DNA from: Sphingobacterium rhinopitheci
GTDB lineage: Bacteria; Bacteroidota; Bacteroidia; Sphingobacteriales; Sphingobacteriaceae
NCBI RefSeq assembly: GCF_022627575.1
Contig: NZ_JADEYQ010000001.1
Location: 310,001-374,000, forward strand
Length of the DNA: 64,000 bases
Direction: 5' to 3'
The notes under the pieces are model-generated. The model worked only from the letters and a program-made list of their open reading frames with translations, was not told where the DNA came from and did not search any database. The translations under genes and the position numbers were made by a program. Below are positions 41,865-50,893 of the stretch, piece after piece. Positions within the stretch are counted from its first letter, which is position 1. Each line of letters begins with the position of its first letter.

Positions 41865-44039
41865 ATGAAAAAACTAAGAAACAAAGGTCAATTATATAAG
41901 TATACGGCCATTTGTATATTTAGCAGTATAACGATTACTGCAATAGCGCAAGAAAAAGAACGAGATACTACAAACTTAGCACAAGTAAGAGTGGTAGCTG
42001 AAGATCCAAAACGTGTTTTTAAAAATGTCCCCGGCACAGTAAATATCATCTCGAACAAAGAGATAAAAGAAATAGCACCCATAAGTGCAGGTGATTTATT
42101 ACGTAAAGTGCCAGGCATCTATATTAATGATGAAGAAGCGGCAGGCTTACGATTAAATATCGGTATACATGGTCTAAATCCACAACGGTCTACCAAAGTA
42201 TTAGTACTGGAAGATGGTATCCCAGTCACATTGAACCCATATGGAGAGCCACAGATGTATTTCAGCCCTACTATCGACCGTATGACAGGTGTTGAAGTAT
42301 TAAAGAGTAGCGGCCAACTTCTTTTTGGACCACAAACAGTAGGTGGTGTAGTAAACTTTATCACAGCCAACCCTCCTACAGAGTTAACGAATAGGGTAAA
42401 AATAAACGGTGGAAAAGGAGGTTTCTTTACTGCTTACGGAAGCCATGGCAATACAATAGGAGATGCAGGATATACCATCAACTACCTACATAAACGCGCA
42501 GACAATCTAGGCCCGCTTAATTTTGTGGTGAACGAAGCTACCGCAAAGTTTAATTATAAAGTAAGTGAGAAATCGCAGTTAGGCTTTAAATTTGGATTTT
42601 ATAATGAAGAATCCAACGCTACCTACATAGGTCTTACACAAACCATGTATGATGCAGGCAATTGGGATCAGGTAAATATCGCACCAAATGACCTAATGCT
42701 ACTTGATAAATACAGCGCTTCCTTAGTTCATAATTATAAAATTAATGCCAATATTGATTTGCAAACCAATGCATTTGCTTATTATATCCGTCGAAATTGG
42801 AGAAGACAGAATTTTGACCGCGTGAATAACCCTGATCGTACTTATGAACGAATCATAGGAGATGGAGCAGATCAAAATTCTATATTTTTTAGAGAGGATG
42901 CATTATGGCGTAATAGACAATACGTAGTCAAAGGTATTGAGCCTCGCTTCAACATTAGACACCAATTATTTAATATTGATAACACCCTAAAAACAGGCGT
43001 TCGTGCCATGTGGGAAACCGCGTACGAACAAGCAGTGACGTCCAGATATGATGGCTTCAATGGGCCTAGTAACAATAATGAAAAACGATCGGGTTTTGCC
43101 TTAAGTATGTACGCTGTAAATGATTTTCAAATAACAAAAAAACTATCTGCTAATGTAGGTTTTAGAATAGAAAATTATGATATGAAAAGACTAATATACA
43201 AAACAACAGACAACCCACTTGACGTCACCAATGAGAGATCAGTGTTTGCATTTATCCCTGGCGCTGGCGTCAACTACACGATAAATAATGAAATCGTATT
43301 ATTTGCAGGAGTACATAAAGGATTTGCTCCTCCAGTACTACGTAATGCGATCAATGTGGCAGGATCTGTTGATTTCATCAATAAAGAAGAAAGTGTCAAC
43401 TATGACCTTGGGGCAAGAATTGCTCTTGGCGACTACCTTAATATTGCTCCATCTATATTTTACTTAGATTTTCAAAATCAACAAATCCCAGTTACACTAG
43501 CTACTGCAGGAAGTGGATTTGCTGATGGAGGAAAAAGTAAACATAAAGGGGCAGAAATAAGTATAGATTACGATATAGCACGCGCTATGGGTTCTTTTAA
43601 TTCCTTGGTAATAGGTGGTACATTTACCTATACTGATGCGCAATTTGGGGACAATGGGGTGACCGAAAATCGTGCTGGTGAACCAATTAACAGTGTATTG
43701 AACAACCAACTCCCCTATTCTCCTAAAGTGATGATAAACAATTACGTGAGCCTAAATCTACATAATGGACTGGGCGTCAGGGTATCGGGAAATTATATTG
43801 GTAAACAATTTACGGAACGTGATAATATCATTATTCCATCCTCAAATGGTACAACAGGACAATTAGATGCACGCTATCTATTGGATGGTAATCTATATTA
43901 TACCCTAAAAAAGAAATATACCTTCAATATAGCGGGTAAAAATCTAACCAATAGCCGTGCTATAGTGACACGTCATGCTCAAGGCATCCGTGTTGCCCTA
44001 GATAGATTCATAACGGCTGGTGTAGATATAACATTTTAA
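41865..44039 (+). CDS. TonB-dependent receptor, FecA-like
   Basis: The frame opens at 41730, but the ATG at 41865 gives a good signal peptide (ITAIAQ) and leaves room for a promoter; the protein is 724 residues. A plug domain (about 45-160) contains VRVVAEDPKRVFKNVPGTVNII, PGIYINDEEAAGLRLNIGIHG and GGVVNFITANPP; the 22-strand barrel ends in AGVDITF. Plug sequence resembles receptors for ferric citrate or other ferric chelates. No CarboxypepD_reg/SusC N-terminal extension and no FecA-type signalling domain are present. Likely controlled by the divergent AraC protein. Confidence 0.9.
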   Translation: MKKLRNKGQLYKYTAICIFSSITITAIAQEKERDTTNLAQVRVVAEDPKRVFKNVPGTVNIISNKEIKEIAPISAGDLLRKVPGIYINDEEAAGLRLNIGIHGLNPQRSTKVLVLEDGIPVTLNPYGEPQMYFSPTIDRMTGVEVLKSSGQLLFGPQTVGGVVNFITANPPTELTNRVKINGGKGGFFTAYGSHGNTIGDAGYTINYLHKRADNLGPLNFVVNEATAKFNYKVSEKSQLGFKFGFYNEESNATYIGLTQTMYDAGNWDQVNIAPNDLMLLDKYSASLVHNYKINANIDLQTNAFAYYIRRNWRRQNFDRVNNPDRTYERIIGDGADQNSIFFREDALWRNRQYVVKGIEPRFNIRHQLFNIDNTLKTGVRAMWETAYEQAVTSRYDGFNGPSNNNEKRSGFALSMYAVNDFQITKKLSANVGFRIENYDMKRLIYKTTDNPLDVTNERSVFAFIPGAGVNYTINNEIVLFAGVHKGFAPPVLRNAINVAGSVDFINKEESVNYDLGARIALGDYLNIAPSIFYLDFQNQQIPVTLATAGSGFADGGKSKHKGAEISIDYDIARAMGSFNSLVIGGTFTYTDAQFGDNGVTENRAGEPINSVLNNQLPYSPKVMINNYVSLNLHNGLGVRVSGNYIGKQFTERDNIIIPSSNGTTGQLDARYLLDGNLYYTLKKKYTFNIAGKNLTNSRAIVTRHAQGIRVALDRFITAGVDITF

Positions 44040-44266
44040 AAAACAACCCATTTAACAATTAATCGTATAGCGAGAGTTTACAAAAAACAATCGTTGTACG
44101 ATTACCTATTATATGTCAAGTGTGGCTACTAAAAACATAAAATTAACGTATACTATTTCTCAACTATATAGCAAGCAGCATATAATCTCAAGGCAAGCTA
44201 TATATTAAAGGTAAATAGGTAGGACAATAATCACACGAATAGCTTAGCTGCTAGACATGGAAACAG
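44040..44266. other. Intergenic region after the receptor gene
   Basis: No gene is visible in 227 bp. AATCG-TTGTA-CGATT near 44088-44102 is a small inverted repeat without a T-tract, so a weak terminator at most. The end of the receptor and of the HxlR gene both face this stretch. Confidence 0.4.
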
Positions 44267-44644
44267 TTATTCAGCTGTAAGTAATTCTAAGCGATGTTTG
44301 CGCCCCCATTCTACTAAGCTATCGATGATATCAGCTGCACCCCTACCGTACATTGTAATGGAATATTGTACCGTCTTAGGTTTAGTATTCATTTCTTCTC
44401 TATGAATCAACTTATTCTCTTCTAAACTTTTCAATTCCTTAGAAAGCATTTTGGCAGATATCCCTACAATATTGCGCTCCATTTCTTTGAAAGAGTTAGA
44501 CTCACCATCTCTAGTAATAAGGTAATGTAATATTAATAATTTCCACTTTCCACCCAACACTTCCAACGTATCACGCATAGCTAAAAGATTTCCTGTACAA
44601 GCGGGTGGATCATTTTTTAATGTTTGCATAGTTGTAGATAACAT
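44267..44644 (-). CDS. HxlR family transcriptional regulator
   Basis: A 125-residue winged helix (ATG at 44644, a TTG just before it being less likely). DNA-binding core: VLGGKWKLLILHYL, ISAKMLSKELKSLEENKLIHRE, TVQYSITMYGRGA. It has a single Cys at residue 16 (PPACTG), close to the N-terminus, as in HxlR members that sense quinones or electrophiles through one thiol (YodB, HypR). It is divergent from a TIGR01777 oxidoreductase and a pirin, its likely targets. An inverted-repeat candidate site lies between. Confidence 0.87.
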   Translation of the reverse strand: MLSTTMQTLKNDPPACTGNLLAMRDTLEVLGGKWKLLILHYLITRDGESNSFKEMERNIVGISAKMLSKELKSLEENKLIHREEMNTKPKTVQYSITMYGRGAADIIDSLVEWGRKHRLELLTAE

Positions 44645-44654
44645 CAAGGTTACT

Positions 44655-44672
44655 AGTTACCAAAGGTTAACT
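44655..44672. promoter_or_regulatory. Candidate HxlR operator
   Basis: AGTTACC-AAA-GGTTAACT is an inverted repeat with one unpaired base, 11 bp from the HxlR start and upstream of a -7 box TAATTTTG (44700-44707) for the oxidoreductase. A second GTTAC copy sits just left of it. Confidence 0.4.
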
Positions 44673-44734
44673 CATGGTAAATATATTAAAAAATGACCAT
44701 AATTTTGATTAACAATTAATAAAGATAAGTAATC

Positions 44735-45604
44735 ATGAAAGATACAGTTTTGATCACAGGTGCTACGAGTTTTATAGCACAGCATATCGTTAAGCTCTTA
44801 AATAACGATTACACCCTAAAATTTTTAACACGCAACCCGAAAGATGCCAATCACTACGCTTGGGATATTGCATCAAATACGATAGATGAAAAAGCATTAG
44901 ATGATGTTCAACATATAATACATTTAGCTGGCGCCAAATTAAATGATGGAACACCCTTAACCGCAGCAAGGAAACAAATTGTTAGAGCGTCTAGAATTGA
45001 TGGAGCAACGTTAATATTAAACAATTTGAAGCGCAAAAATCAGTCTATTAAAACATTTATTTCTGCTTCAGCATTAGGATATTATGCATTTGATGATAAG
45101 ACATTAGAAATTACCGAAGATGGGAACAAAGGATATGGATTTGCGGCACAATTAAGTGATGACTGGGAAAAAGCAGCTGATTTATTCCAATCAGAAGCTA
45201 TCGCCGAGCGTGTTGTTAAACTCCGAGTGAGCTTGGTTCTTGGCAATGAAGGAGGCATCTATAAAGATTTCAAACAGCAGCTACATCATCATCCGAGCAA
45301 ATTTAAAATTGCCAGCGGGACTACATACTTCCCTTGGGTACATGTAGAGGATATGGCAGCTATGTTTGTATTTGCCATTCACAACAGAAATATGGCAGGT
45401 GTGTATAATACAACAGCACCATTTCCAACTTACCAAGAGACGATGTTTAACAAAATGTACGCTCTATATAGTGATGACATGAAGGAATTCAACAAGAGCA
45501 GTATAGAATTTAATGGACAATATCTATCCTCAAAAAAAATCCAAAATGTTGGCTTCACCTTCAAATATCAAACTATTGAGAGTGCTTTACTAAATTTAAA
45601 ATAA
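44735..45604 (+). CDS. TIGR01777 family NAD(P)-dependent oxidoreductase (epimerase-like)
   Basis: A 289-residue extended SDR enzyme. The Rossmann motif is ITGATSFIAQHIVKLL at the N-terminus; IHLAGAKLN follows, then SASALGYY (Tyr pair) and PWVHVEDMAAMFVFAI. A C-terminal DUF1731 tail of TIGR01777 proteins is shortened or diverged (length 289 versus about 300). Activity is unknown. First gene of a two-gene unit with the pirin 2 bp downstream; likely controlled by the HxlR regulator. Confidence 0.85.
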   Translation: MKDTVLITGATSFIAQHIVKLLNNDYTLKFLTRNPKDANHYAWDIASNTIDEKALDDVQHIIHLAGAKLNDGTPLTAARKQIVRASRIDGATLILNNLKRKNQSIKTFISASALGYYAFDDKTLEITEDGNKGYGFAAQLSDDWEKAADLFQSEAIAERVVKLRVSLVLGNEGGIYKDFKQQLHHHPSKFKIASGTTYFPWVHVEDMAAMFVFAIHNRNMAGVYNTTAPFPTYQETMFNKMYALYSDDMKEFNKSSIEFNGQYLSSKKIQNVGFTFKYQTIESALLNLK

Positions 45605-45606
45605 CA

Positions 45607-46485
45607 ATGAAAACACGAAATATTGAAAGAATAATTGCACCTGCAAACTACAATTGGGTGGGTGACGCATTTTACACTACATCTTTTGTAGGCCAATCAA
45701 CGGGCATAACACGTCGCCGCATGGACCCCTTCATCGGTATAGGTTATAACTCACCAATAAACTTTCCACCTAGAGCAGTACCACGCGGTGTAGGGGCTCA
45801 TCCGCACAAAGGTTTTGAAACTGTAACCTTAGCCTATCAAGGAAAAATCGCTCATCATGATAGCAAAGGAAATTATGGCATTATTAGCGAAGGTGATGCG
45901 CAATGGATGACAGCAGGGGCTGGAATACTACATAGCGAATACCATGAAAAGGAATGGAGCCAACAAGGAGGAATATTCCAAATGGTACAACTGTGGGTTA
46001 ATCTACCTGCAAAAGACAAATTAACAACTGCACATTATCAAGACATGATACATGACAGTATACCAAAAGTAATATTAGACAATAATAGCGGTGTTGTAGA
46101 TGTGATTGCAGGTAACTTTAACGGTCAAAATGGTAAAGCAAAAACTTATACACCCATCCATGTATACAATATAAGATTAAATAAAGATGGACTGGTTTCA
46201 TTGGACCTACCAAATAATTACAACACTGCATTCATCACAATACAGGGTTCGGTAAGTGTAAATGGAAACCAAGTTGTGCCTACAGACAACTTTGCTATGC
46301 TTGAAAATAACAAAGGAACAGTCTTTGCTATTAAAGCGTTAGAAGAGCACACTATTATATTACTATTAAGTGGAAAACCACTAGATGAACCATTAGTAAT
46401 GCACGGTCCTTTTGTTATGAATACAGAAGAGCAAATAAAAGAAGCATTTACCGAATTCAAAGAAGGTAAATTTGGCATTATATAG
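45607..46485 (+). CDS. Pirin family protein (cupin)
   Basis: A 292-residue bicupin with the pirin iron site in the N-terminal half: GVGAHPHKGFETVTLAYQGKIAHHDSKGN and the Glu of GILHSEYHEKEW. Bacterial pirins act as quercetin 2,3-dioxygenases or modulate enzymes; specificity cannot be read. It begins 2 bp after the oxidoreductase and is last in the unit. Together with an HxlR regulator carrying one Cys, this hints at a response to phenolic or electrophilic compounds (inference). Confidence 0.88.
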   Translation: MKTRNIERIIAPANYNWVGDAFYTTSFVGQSTGITRRRMDPFIGIGYNSPINFPPRAVPRGVGAHPHKGFETVTLAYQGKIAHHDSKGNYGIISEGDAQWMTAGAGILHSEYHEKEWSQQGGIFQMVQLWVNLPAKDKLTTAHYQDMIHDSIPKVILDNNSGVVDVIAGNFNGQNGKAKTYTPIHVYNIRLNKDGLVSLDLPNNYNTAFITIQGSVSVNGNQVVPTDNFAMLENNKGTVFAIKALEEHTIILLLSGKPLDEPLVMHGPFVMNTEEQIKEAFTEFKEGKFGII

Positions 46486-46490
46486 CAATA

Positions 46491-46523
46491 AAAAAACGTA
46501 GTAATTTAATTACTACGTTTTTT
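46491..46523. terminator. Bidirectional hairpin between pirin and dnaB
   Basis: AAAAAACGTAGTAAT / ATTACTACGTTTTTT, centred at 46507, with T-tracts for both directions. Genes converge here. Confidence 0.87.
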
Positions 46524-46544
46524 ATATATTATTAATATTGTTGA

Positions 46545-48143
46545 TTAAAAAGGTGCATCATCAGGCATATCATTCATGCGTGAAGGCATCGTGATACCAC
46601 CACCAGCCGAGAAGCTGTCGAAAGATCCCGAAGGCATCATTGCAGAAGGAGCGCCGAAAGGAGAATCACCAGCGCTAGCGCTAAATGAATCATTACCCAT
46701 TCCTGAAAAATCCTCTTCCAAATCTACGAATTTAACATACTTACCTACGAATTTAAGAGGTACAATTCCAGTTTCACCATTACGGTGCTTAGCGATGATA
46801 ACCTCCCCCACACCGGCAGTAGACCTACCTTCTTCATCCTCTGTCAATCCATAATATTCAGGACGGTACAAAAACAGCACCATATCCGCATCCTGCTCAA
46901 TAGATCCAGACTCACGTAAATCGGATAGCATAGGACGTTTACTATTGCCGGGACGAGATTCTACGGCACGACTCAATTGAGAAAGTGCTAAAACAGGAAT
47001 ATTTAATTCTTTAGCAACAGATTTTAGTGCACGAGAGATACTACCTATCTCTTGTTCACGGTTACCACCACCCTTACCTTCAGCTTTACCATGCATCAAC
47101 TGTAAGTAATCGACGATCACCATTTGTATATCATGTTGTGCCTTTAGACGACGACATTTAGCCCTAAATTCGAAAACATTAAGTGCAGGCGTATCATCTA
47201 TAATAAGTGGCGCAGCAGTCAAGCGACCAATTCTAGAGTGCAATTGTTGCCACTCATGATCCGCGAGATTACCTTTTTTCAATTTTTCTTGTTCAATTTC
47301 TGTTTCTCCAGCGATCAGACGATTCACCAACTGAACAGAAGACATCTCTAATGAGAATACAGCGACAGGCTTATCGTGATCTACCGCAGCATTACGTGCT
47401 ACCGACAAAACGAAAGCTGTCTTTCCCATCGCCGGACGTGCCGCAATAATTACTAAATCTGATGGTTGCCAGCCTGATGTCATTCTATCGAGTGCTGTCA
47501 ACCCCGAAGGAACCCCCGTAAGGCCATCTGTTTTATCACGAAGTAGCTCTAAATTATTGATAGCTTCACGCATGATATCGTCCATCTTACGTGAATCACG
47601 ACGTAAGTTATTTTGGGCTATATCAAATAAACTTTTTTCGGCATGATCTAAAAGGTCGAAAATATCACTTGTTTCATCATAAGATGAATTAATAATTTCA
47701 GTAGACACCTTGATAAGCTCTCTTTGAATATATTTTTGGGATATTATACGGGCGTGATATTCTATATTAGCAGCAGATACAACACGATCCGTCAACTGTG
47801 TAATATAGTATGCACCGCCTACCATTTCTAATGCCCCCAATTGACGCAACTCAGCCGTTACGGTCAAAATATCGATTGGTGATGTTTTTTGAAATAAACT
47901 AAAAATAGCCTCGAATATTTTCTGATGTGATTCCTTGTAAAAAGATTCAGGTTTTAAAATATCGATAACTTCAGTTAATGCATTTTTCTCTAACATCAAT
48001 GCACCGAGAACAGCTTCTTCTAAATCAACAGCCTGTGGCGGTAATTTCCCCAAGCCACTCACTAAGTTATTTAAACTTGTACGTTTCTTGTTAAAATTGC
48101 CACGCCCAACGTTTGTTGATTGCCCTGAAAAATCTTGTTCCAT
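46545..48143 (-). CDS. dnaB: DnaB: replicative DNA helicase
   Basis: A 532-residue hexameric helicase. The N-terminal domain (about 35-140) starts PPQAVDLEEAVLGALMLEKNAL; the RecA-like core has Walker A AARPAMGKTAF, Walker B VIVDYLQLM and the late SDLRESGSIEQDADMVLFL. No intein interrupts it. The last 60 residues are Gly/Ser/Met-rich, a tail seen in Bacteroidota DnaB. It faces a 410-bp upstream region with repeated DnaA-box-like motifs. Confidence 0.95.
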   Translation of the reverse strand: MEQDFSGQSTNVGRGNFNKKRTSLNNLVSGLGKLPPQAVDLEEAVLGALMLEKNALTEVIDILKPESFYKESHQKIFEAIFSLFQKTSPIDILTVTAELRQLGALEMVGGAYYITQLTDRVVSAANIEYHARIISQKYIQRELIKVSTEIINSSYDETSDIFDLLDHAEKSLFDIAQNNLRRDSRKMDDIMREAINNLELLRDKTDGLTGVPSGLTALDRMTSGWQPSDLVIIAARPAMGKTAFVLSVARNAAVDHDKPVAVFSLEMSSVQLVNRLIAGETEIEQEKLKKGNLADHEWQQLHSRIGRLTAAPLIIDDTPALNVFEFRAKCRRLKAQHDIQMVIVDYLQLMHGKAEGKGGGNREQEIGSISRALKSVAKELNIPVLALSQLSRAVESRPGNSKRPMLSDLRESGSIEQDADMVLFLYRPEYYGLTEDEEGRSTAGVGEVIIAKHRNGETGIVPLKFVGKYVKFVDLEEDFSGMGNDSFSASAGDSPFGAPSAMMPSGSFDSFSAGGGITMPSRMNDMPDDAPF

Positions 48144-48553
48144 ATTGTTTTAATTATTGTTTTATTTCTAAACTAAGGAAATAGCTTAAATGACTTATTT
48201 CGATGAATATACAAAAGTAAAAAATAATACTATGTTTTACTCATTCTAATTCTTAACAACAGTTAAAAGTTGCAAAAACAAGCACCGCCTTTCAGCTATA
48301 ACCCAAGGTATTATTATTAACAACAGATGTTTATAACTTGTTGATAAAGCAAAAATCACGCTGTAAATCAATTAATTACATCAATGTTAATAACTTTACA
48401 ATATGTTAACAATTATACATTAATTCAATGTTAATTTCAAAATAAGGCAAAAATCGGTTAACTTTTCATTATCAGTTAGTTAAGGAAATAGTGTAAAAAA
48501 ATCGTCTAGATAAAATCTTTTATTGTACATAAATATTATAGTATCTTTGTATT
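48144..48553. other. 410-bp intergenic region between dnaB and ubiE
   Basis: No gene is visible. The right half (48328-48412) has four same-direction 9-mers of the form TGTTNAYAA (48328 TGTTTATAA, 48339 TGTTGATAA, 48385 TGTTAATAA, 48404 TGTTAACAA), which resemble the reverse of the DnaA box with one to three changes. The sequence is strongly AT-rich. The far right holds the ubiE promoter. Confidence 0.5.
48523..48549 (+). promoter_or_regulatory. Promoter of ubiE, possibly leaderless
   Basis: TTG (48523-48525), 16 bp, then TATCTTTG (48542-48549). The -7 box ends only 4 bp before the ATG at 48554, so the predicted transcript start is at or next to the start codon. Confidence 0.55.
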
Positions 48554-49294
48554 ATGTCAAATGAAGCTTCAACATTAAAACCATACAAGTCCAAAGAAGG
48601 TGGAAAGAAGGAACAAGTCGCTGATATGTTCAACAACATCTCTCCCAAATATGATTTATTAAACCGTATGATGACCATGCGTATAGATATTATTTGGCGC
48701 AAGAAAGCGATTCGTGCATTATTACCATTGGCACCACAATTGATCTTGGATGTTGCGACAGGCACTGGTGATTTTGCGATTGAATCTATTCAGATTTTAA
48801 AACCAAAAAAAATTATAGGTGTTGACATTTCTCAAGGCATGCTCGATGTCGCTAAAGAGAAGATTATCAAAAAAGGATTGCAGGACCAATTCGAGGTAGT
48901 TTTAGGCGATTCAGAACAATTACAATTTGAAGACAACACGTTCGATGCTGTTACTGTAGCATTTGGTGTTCGCAACTTCGAAAATTTAGAAAAAGGATTA
49001 TCTGAGATACATCGTGTATTGAAACCTGGAGGAAAGGCTATTATTTTAGAACTATCTAATCCTACAGCATTTCCCGTGAAACAGCTCTTTCATTTATATT
49101 TTCATAAAATCGTCCCTGCTATGGGCAAATTAATTTCTAAAGATTCAAGCGCTTACACCTACTTGCCTGAATCAGTAGCAAAGTTTCCTGATGGCAAACG
49201 ATTTTCAGCGATAACAGATAAAGTAGGCTTTAAGGACACCAAAGTAAGACCACAAACATTTGGTTTTTGTACGATCTACGAAGCTACAAAGTGA
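48554..49294 (+). CDS. ubiE: UbiE/MenG: demethylmenaquinone methyltransferase
   Basis: A 246-residue S-adenosylmethionine methyltransferase making menaquinone. Motif I is LDVATGTGDFAIES, then VDISQGMLDVA, FDAVTVAFGVRNFENLEKGLSEIHRVLKPGGK and the UbiE C-terminal block. In this phylum menaquinone is the respiratory quinone, so it acts as MenG. Its TGA is overlapped by the GTG of the porT-like gene (GTGA), a coupling pattern. Confidence 0.93.
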   Translation: MSNEASTLKPYKSKEGGKKEQVADMFNNISPKYDLLNRMMTMRIDIIWRKKAIRALLPLAPQLILDVATGTGDFAIESIQILKPKKIIGVDISQGMLDVAKEKIIKKGLQDQFEVVLGDSEQLQFEDNTFDAVTVAFGVRNFENLEKGLSEIHRVLKPGGKAIILELSNPTAFPVKQLFHLYFHKIVPAMGKLISKDSSAYTYLPESVAKFPDGKRFSAITDKVGFKDTKVRPQTFGFCTIYEATK

Positions 49295-50115
49295 GTGTAT
49301 TCTATTTAATATTGATATTTTTATTCTTCAATATTAAAGGATATACGCAACAAAAGATATCATTCCCATTTAGTGGATATTTCGACAAAAATTCTACTGT
49401 TTCTTTTGGTATACAATACAATTATGTATACCAAAATTTTCAATTAGGTTTAAAAAATAATTGGCAGCAAGATTATCCTTTAGATTACCCGATAGATAAT
49501 ATTCTTTATCTAGGCAATCTAAAAAGTATCCGTTCTAAAGCGGGGGCTGGTTTTTCGGTAGGTATTCCTATAGACATCCTTATGCATAGAAATATATACC
49601 TATCCACCCAACCCTCTTTTTTATTTATTAACAATCTAGGAATAATCTATGAATCGCTAGATGTGGAGAAAGAAACATTGATTCGAAAAGGTAAACATGA
49701 AATAAACACCGCAAAAGGCACTAATTTTAACGCCTTTGAAATACCAATAAATATAAAATTACGTTCAGAGGATAAGTATTTAAAAAACAAATTCGACTAT
49801 TATAGCGTTTATTTCACAACAGGTATTCGTTATAGTAAATGGATTGGCCTAAATCAAGCGTATAAAAACATCGCCAATCGTAAAGATCAATCACTAGATC
49901 CTTTAATCTTCAAGACAAGTTATATTTCATGGGAAGGTGGCGTTGGTATAGATATATATCTTGACAAGTTTAAAATATCTCCAGAGATTAAATTTAACCA
50001 GAGCTTTAATACGGTTTTAGACCATAAGCATACGTTAAGTACAAACAATAAATTTATGAACCCCATTGAAAAAGCGCTTGTACGTAATATATATGTGGGA
50101 TTAATATTTCAATAA
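49291..50115 (+). CDS. porT: PorT/SprT-like outer membrane beta-barrel protein
   Basis: The frame opens at a TTG (49267) inside ubiE, but the GTG at 49291, overlapping the ubiE TGA as GTGA, gives a clean signal peptide (VFYLILIFLFFNIKGYTQQ) and 274 residues. The rest is beta-barrel-like with alternating hydrophobic strands and the repeated G-x-G-V-x-I-D type pieces (GAGFSVGIPIDIL, WEGGVGIDIYLDKFKISPEIKF). PorT is needed for type IX secretion and often follows ubiE in this phylum; the gene order is the main support. Other T9SS genes are not in the window. Confidence 0.7.
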   Translation: MSVFYLILIFLFFNIKGYTQQKISFPFSGYFDKNSTVSFGIQYNYVYQNFQLGLKNNWQQDYPLDYPIDNILYLGNLKSIRSKAGAGFSVGIPIDILMHRNIYLSTQPSFLFINNLGIIYESLDVEKETLIRKGKHEINTAKGTNFNAFEIPINIKLRSEDKYLKNKFDYYSVYFTTGIRYSKWIGLNQAYKNIANRKDQSLDPLIFKTSYISWEGGVGIDIYLDKFKISPEIKFNQSFNTVLDHKHTLSTNNKFMNPIEKALVRNIYVGLIFQ

Positions 50116-50116
50116 A

Positions 50117-50878
50117 ATGAGAACAGTTTTAATTACAGGAGCAAGTTCTGGCATTGGCGCTGCCACAGCTGAAGTTTTAGCCCGTGAAGGCAATTATCGT
50201 TTATTATTGTGTGCACGTCGTCAAGAGCGACTCCAAGAACTTAGCACAAAAATATCTTCCGAATATCCCGATACAGCGATCCATACCTTCATCCTAGATG
50301 TAAGAGATGCTAATGCTGTTATTGACGCTATAGGACAACTGCCCGCAGCATGGAAGAATATTGATATATTAATAAATAATGCAGGCTTAAGTCAAGGCTT
50401 AGATCCTATTCAAGATGGGGACTTTGGGGATTGGGACAGAATGATTGACACTAACATAAAAGGCTTATTGTATGTTTCAAAAACTGTAGCACCCCTATTA
50501 AAACAAAGCAAAAATGCACATATTGTAAATATTGGCTCTATCGCTGGAAAAGAAGTATATCCCAATGGAAATGTATACTGTGCTACAAAGCATGCTGTTG
50601 ACGCCTTGAATAAAGCAATGCGTATAGACTTATTACCTTTCGGCATAAAAGTGACCGCTATCAATCCAGGCATGGTAGAAACAGAATTTTCGGAGGTACG
50701 TTTTAAAGGTGATACTGATAAAGCAAAAAATGTTTATACAGGCCTTACACCTTTAAATGGTCATGATATCGCAGAAACTATTAGCTTTGTACTTTCTAGA
50801 CCAGCACATGTCAATATTAATGATTTATTAATAATGCCTACTGCTCAAGCTAATGGAACAATCGTAAATAGAAAATAA
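50117..50878 (+). CDS. Short-chain dehydrogenase/reductase (YdfG-like)
   Basis: A 253-residue classical SDR. TGASSGIG at residues 6-13 binds NADP, NNAG near 90, the catalytic Ser in NIGSIAGKEVYPNG and YCATKHAVDAL (Tyr-x-x-x-Lys), then INPGMVETEFSEVRFKGD, the typical YdfG (3-hydroxy acid dehydrogenase) tail. It starts 1 bp after the porT-like stop and is followed by yqeY-like and GNAT genes, giving a five-gene run ubiE-porT-SDR-yqeY-GNAT. Confidence 0.9.
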   Translation: MRTVLITGASSGIGAATAEVLAREGNYRLLLCARRQERLQELSTKISSEYPDTAIHTFILDVRDANAVIDAIGQLPAAWKNIDILINNAGLSQGLDPIQDGDFGDWDRMIDTNIKGLLYVSKTVAPLLKQSKNAHIVNIGSIAGKEVYPNGNVYCATKHAVDALNKAMRIDLLPFGIKVTAINPGMVETEFSEVRFKGDTDKAKNVYTGLTPLNGHDIAETISFVLSRPAHVNINDLLIMPTAQANGTIVNRK

Positions 50879-50893
50879 TTAAAAATAAATATT

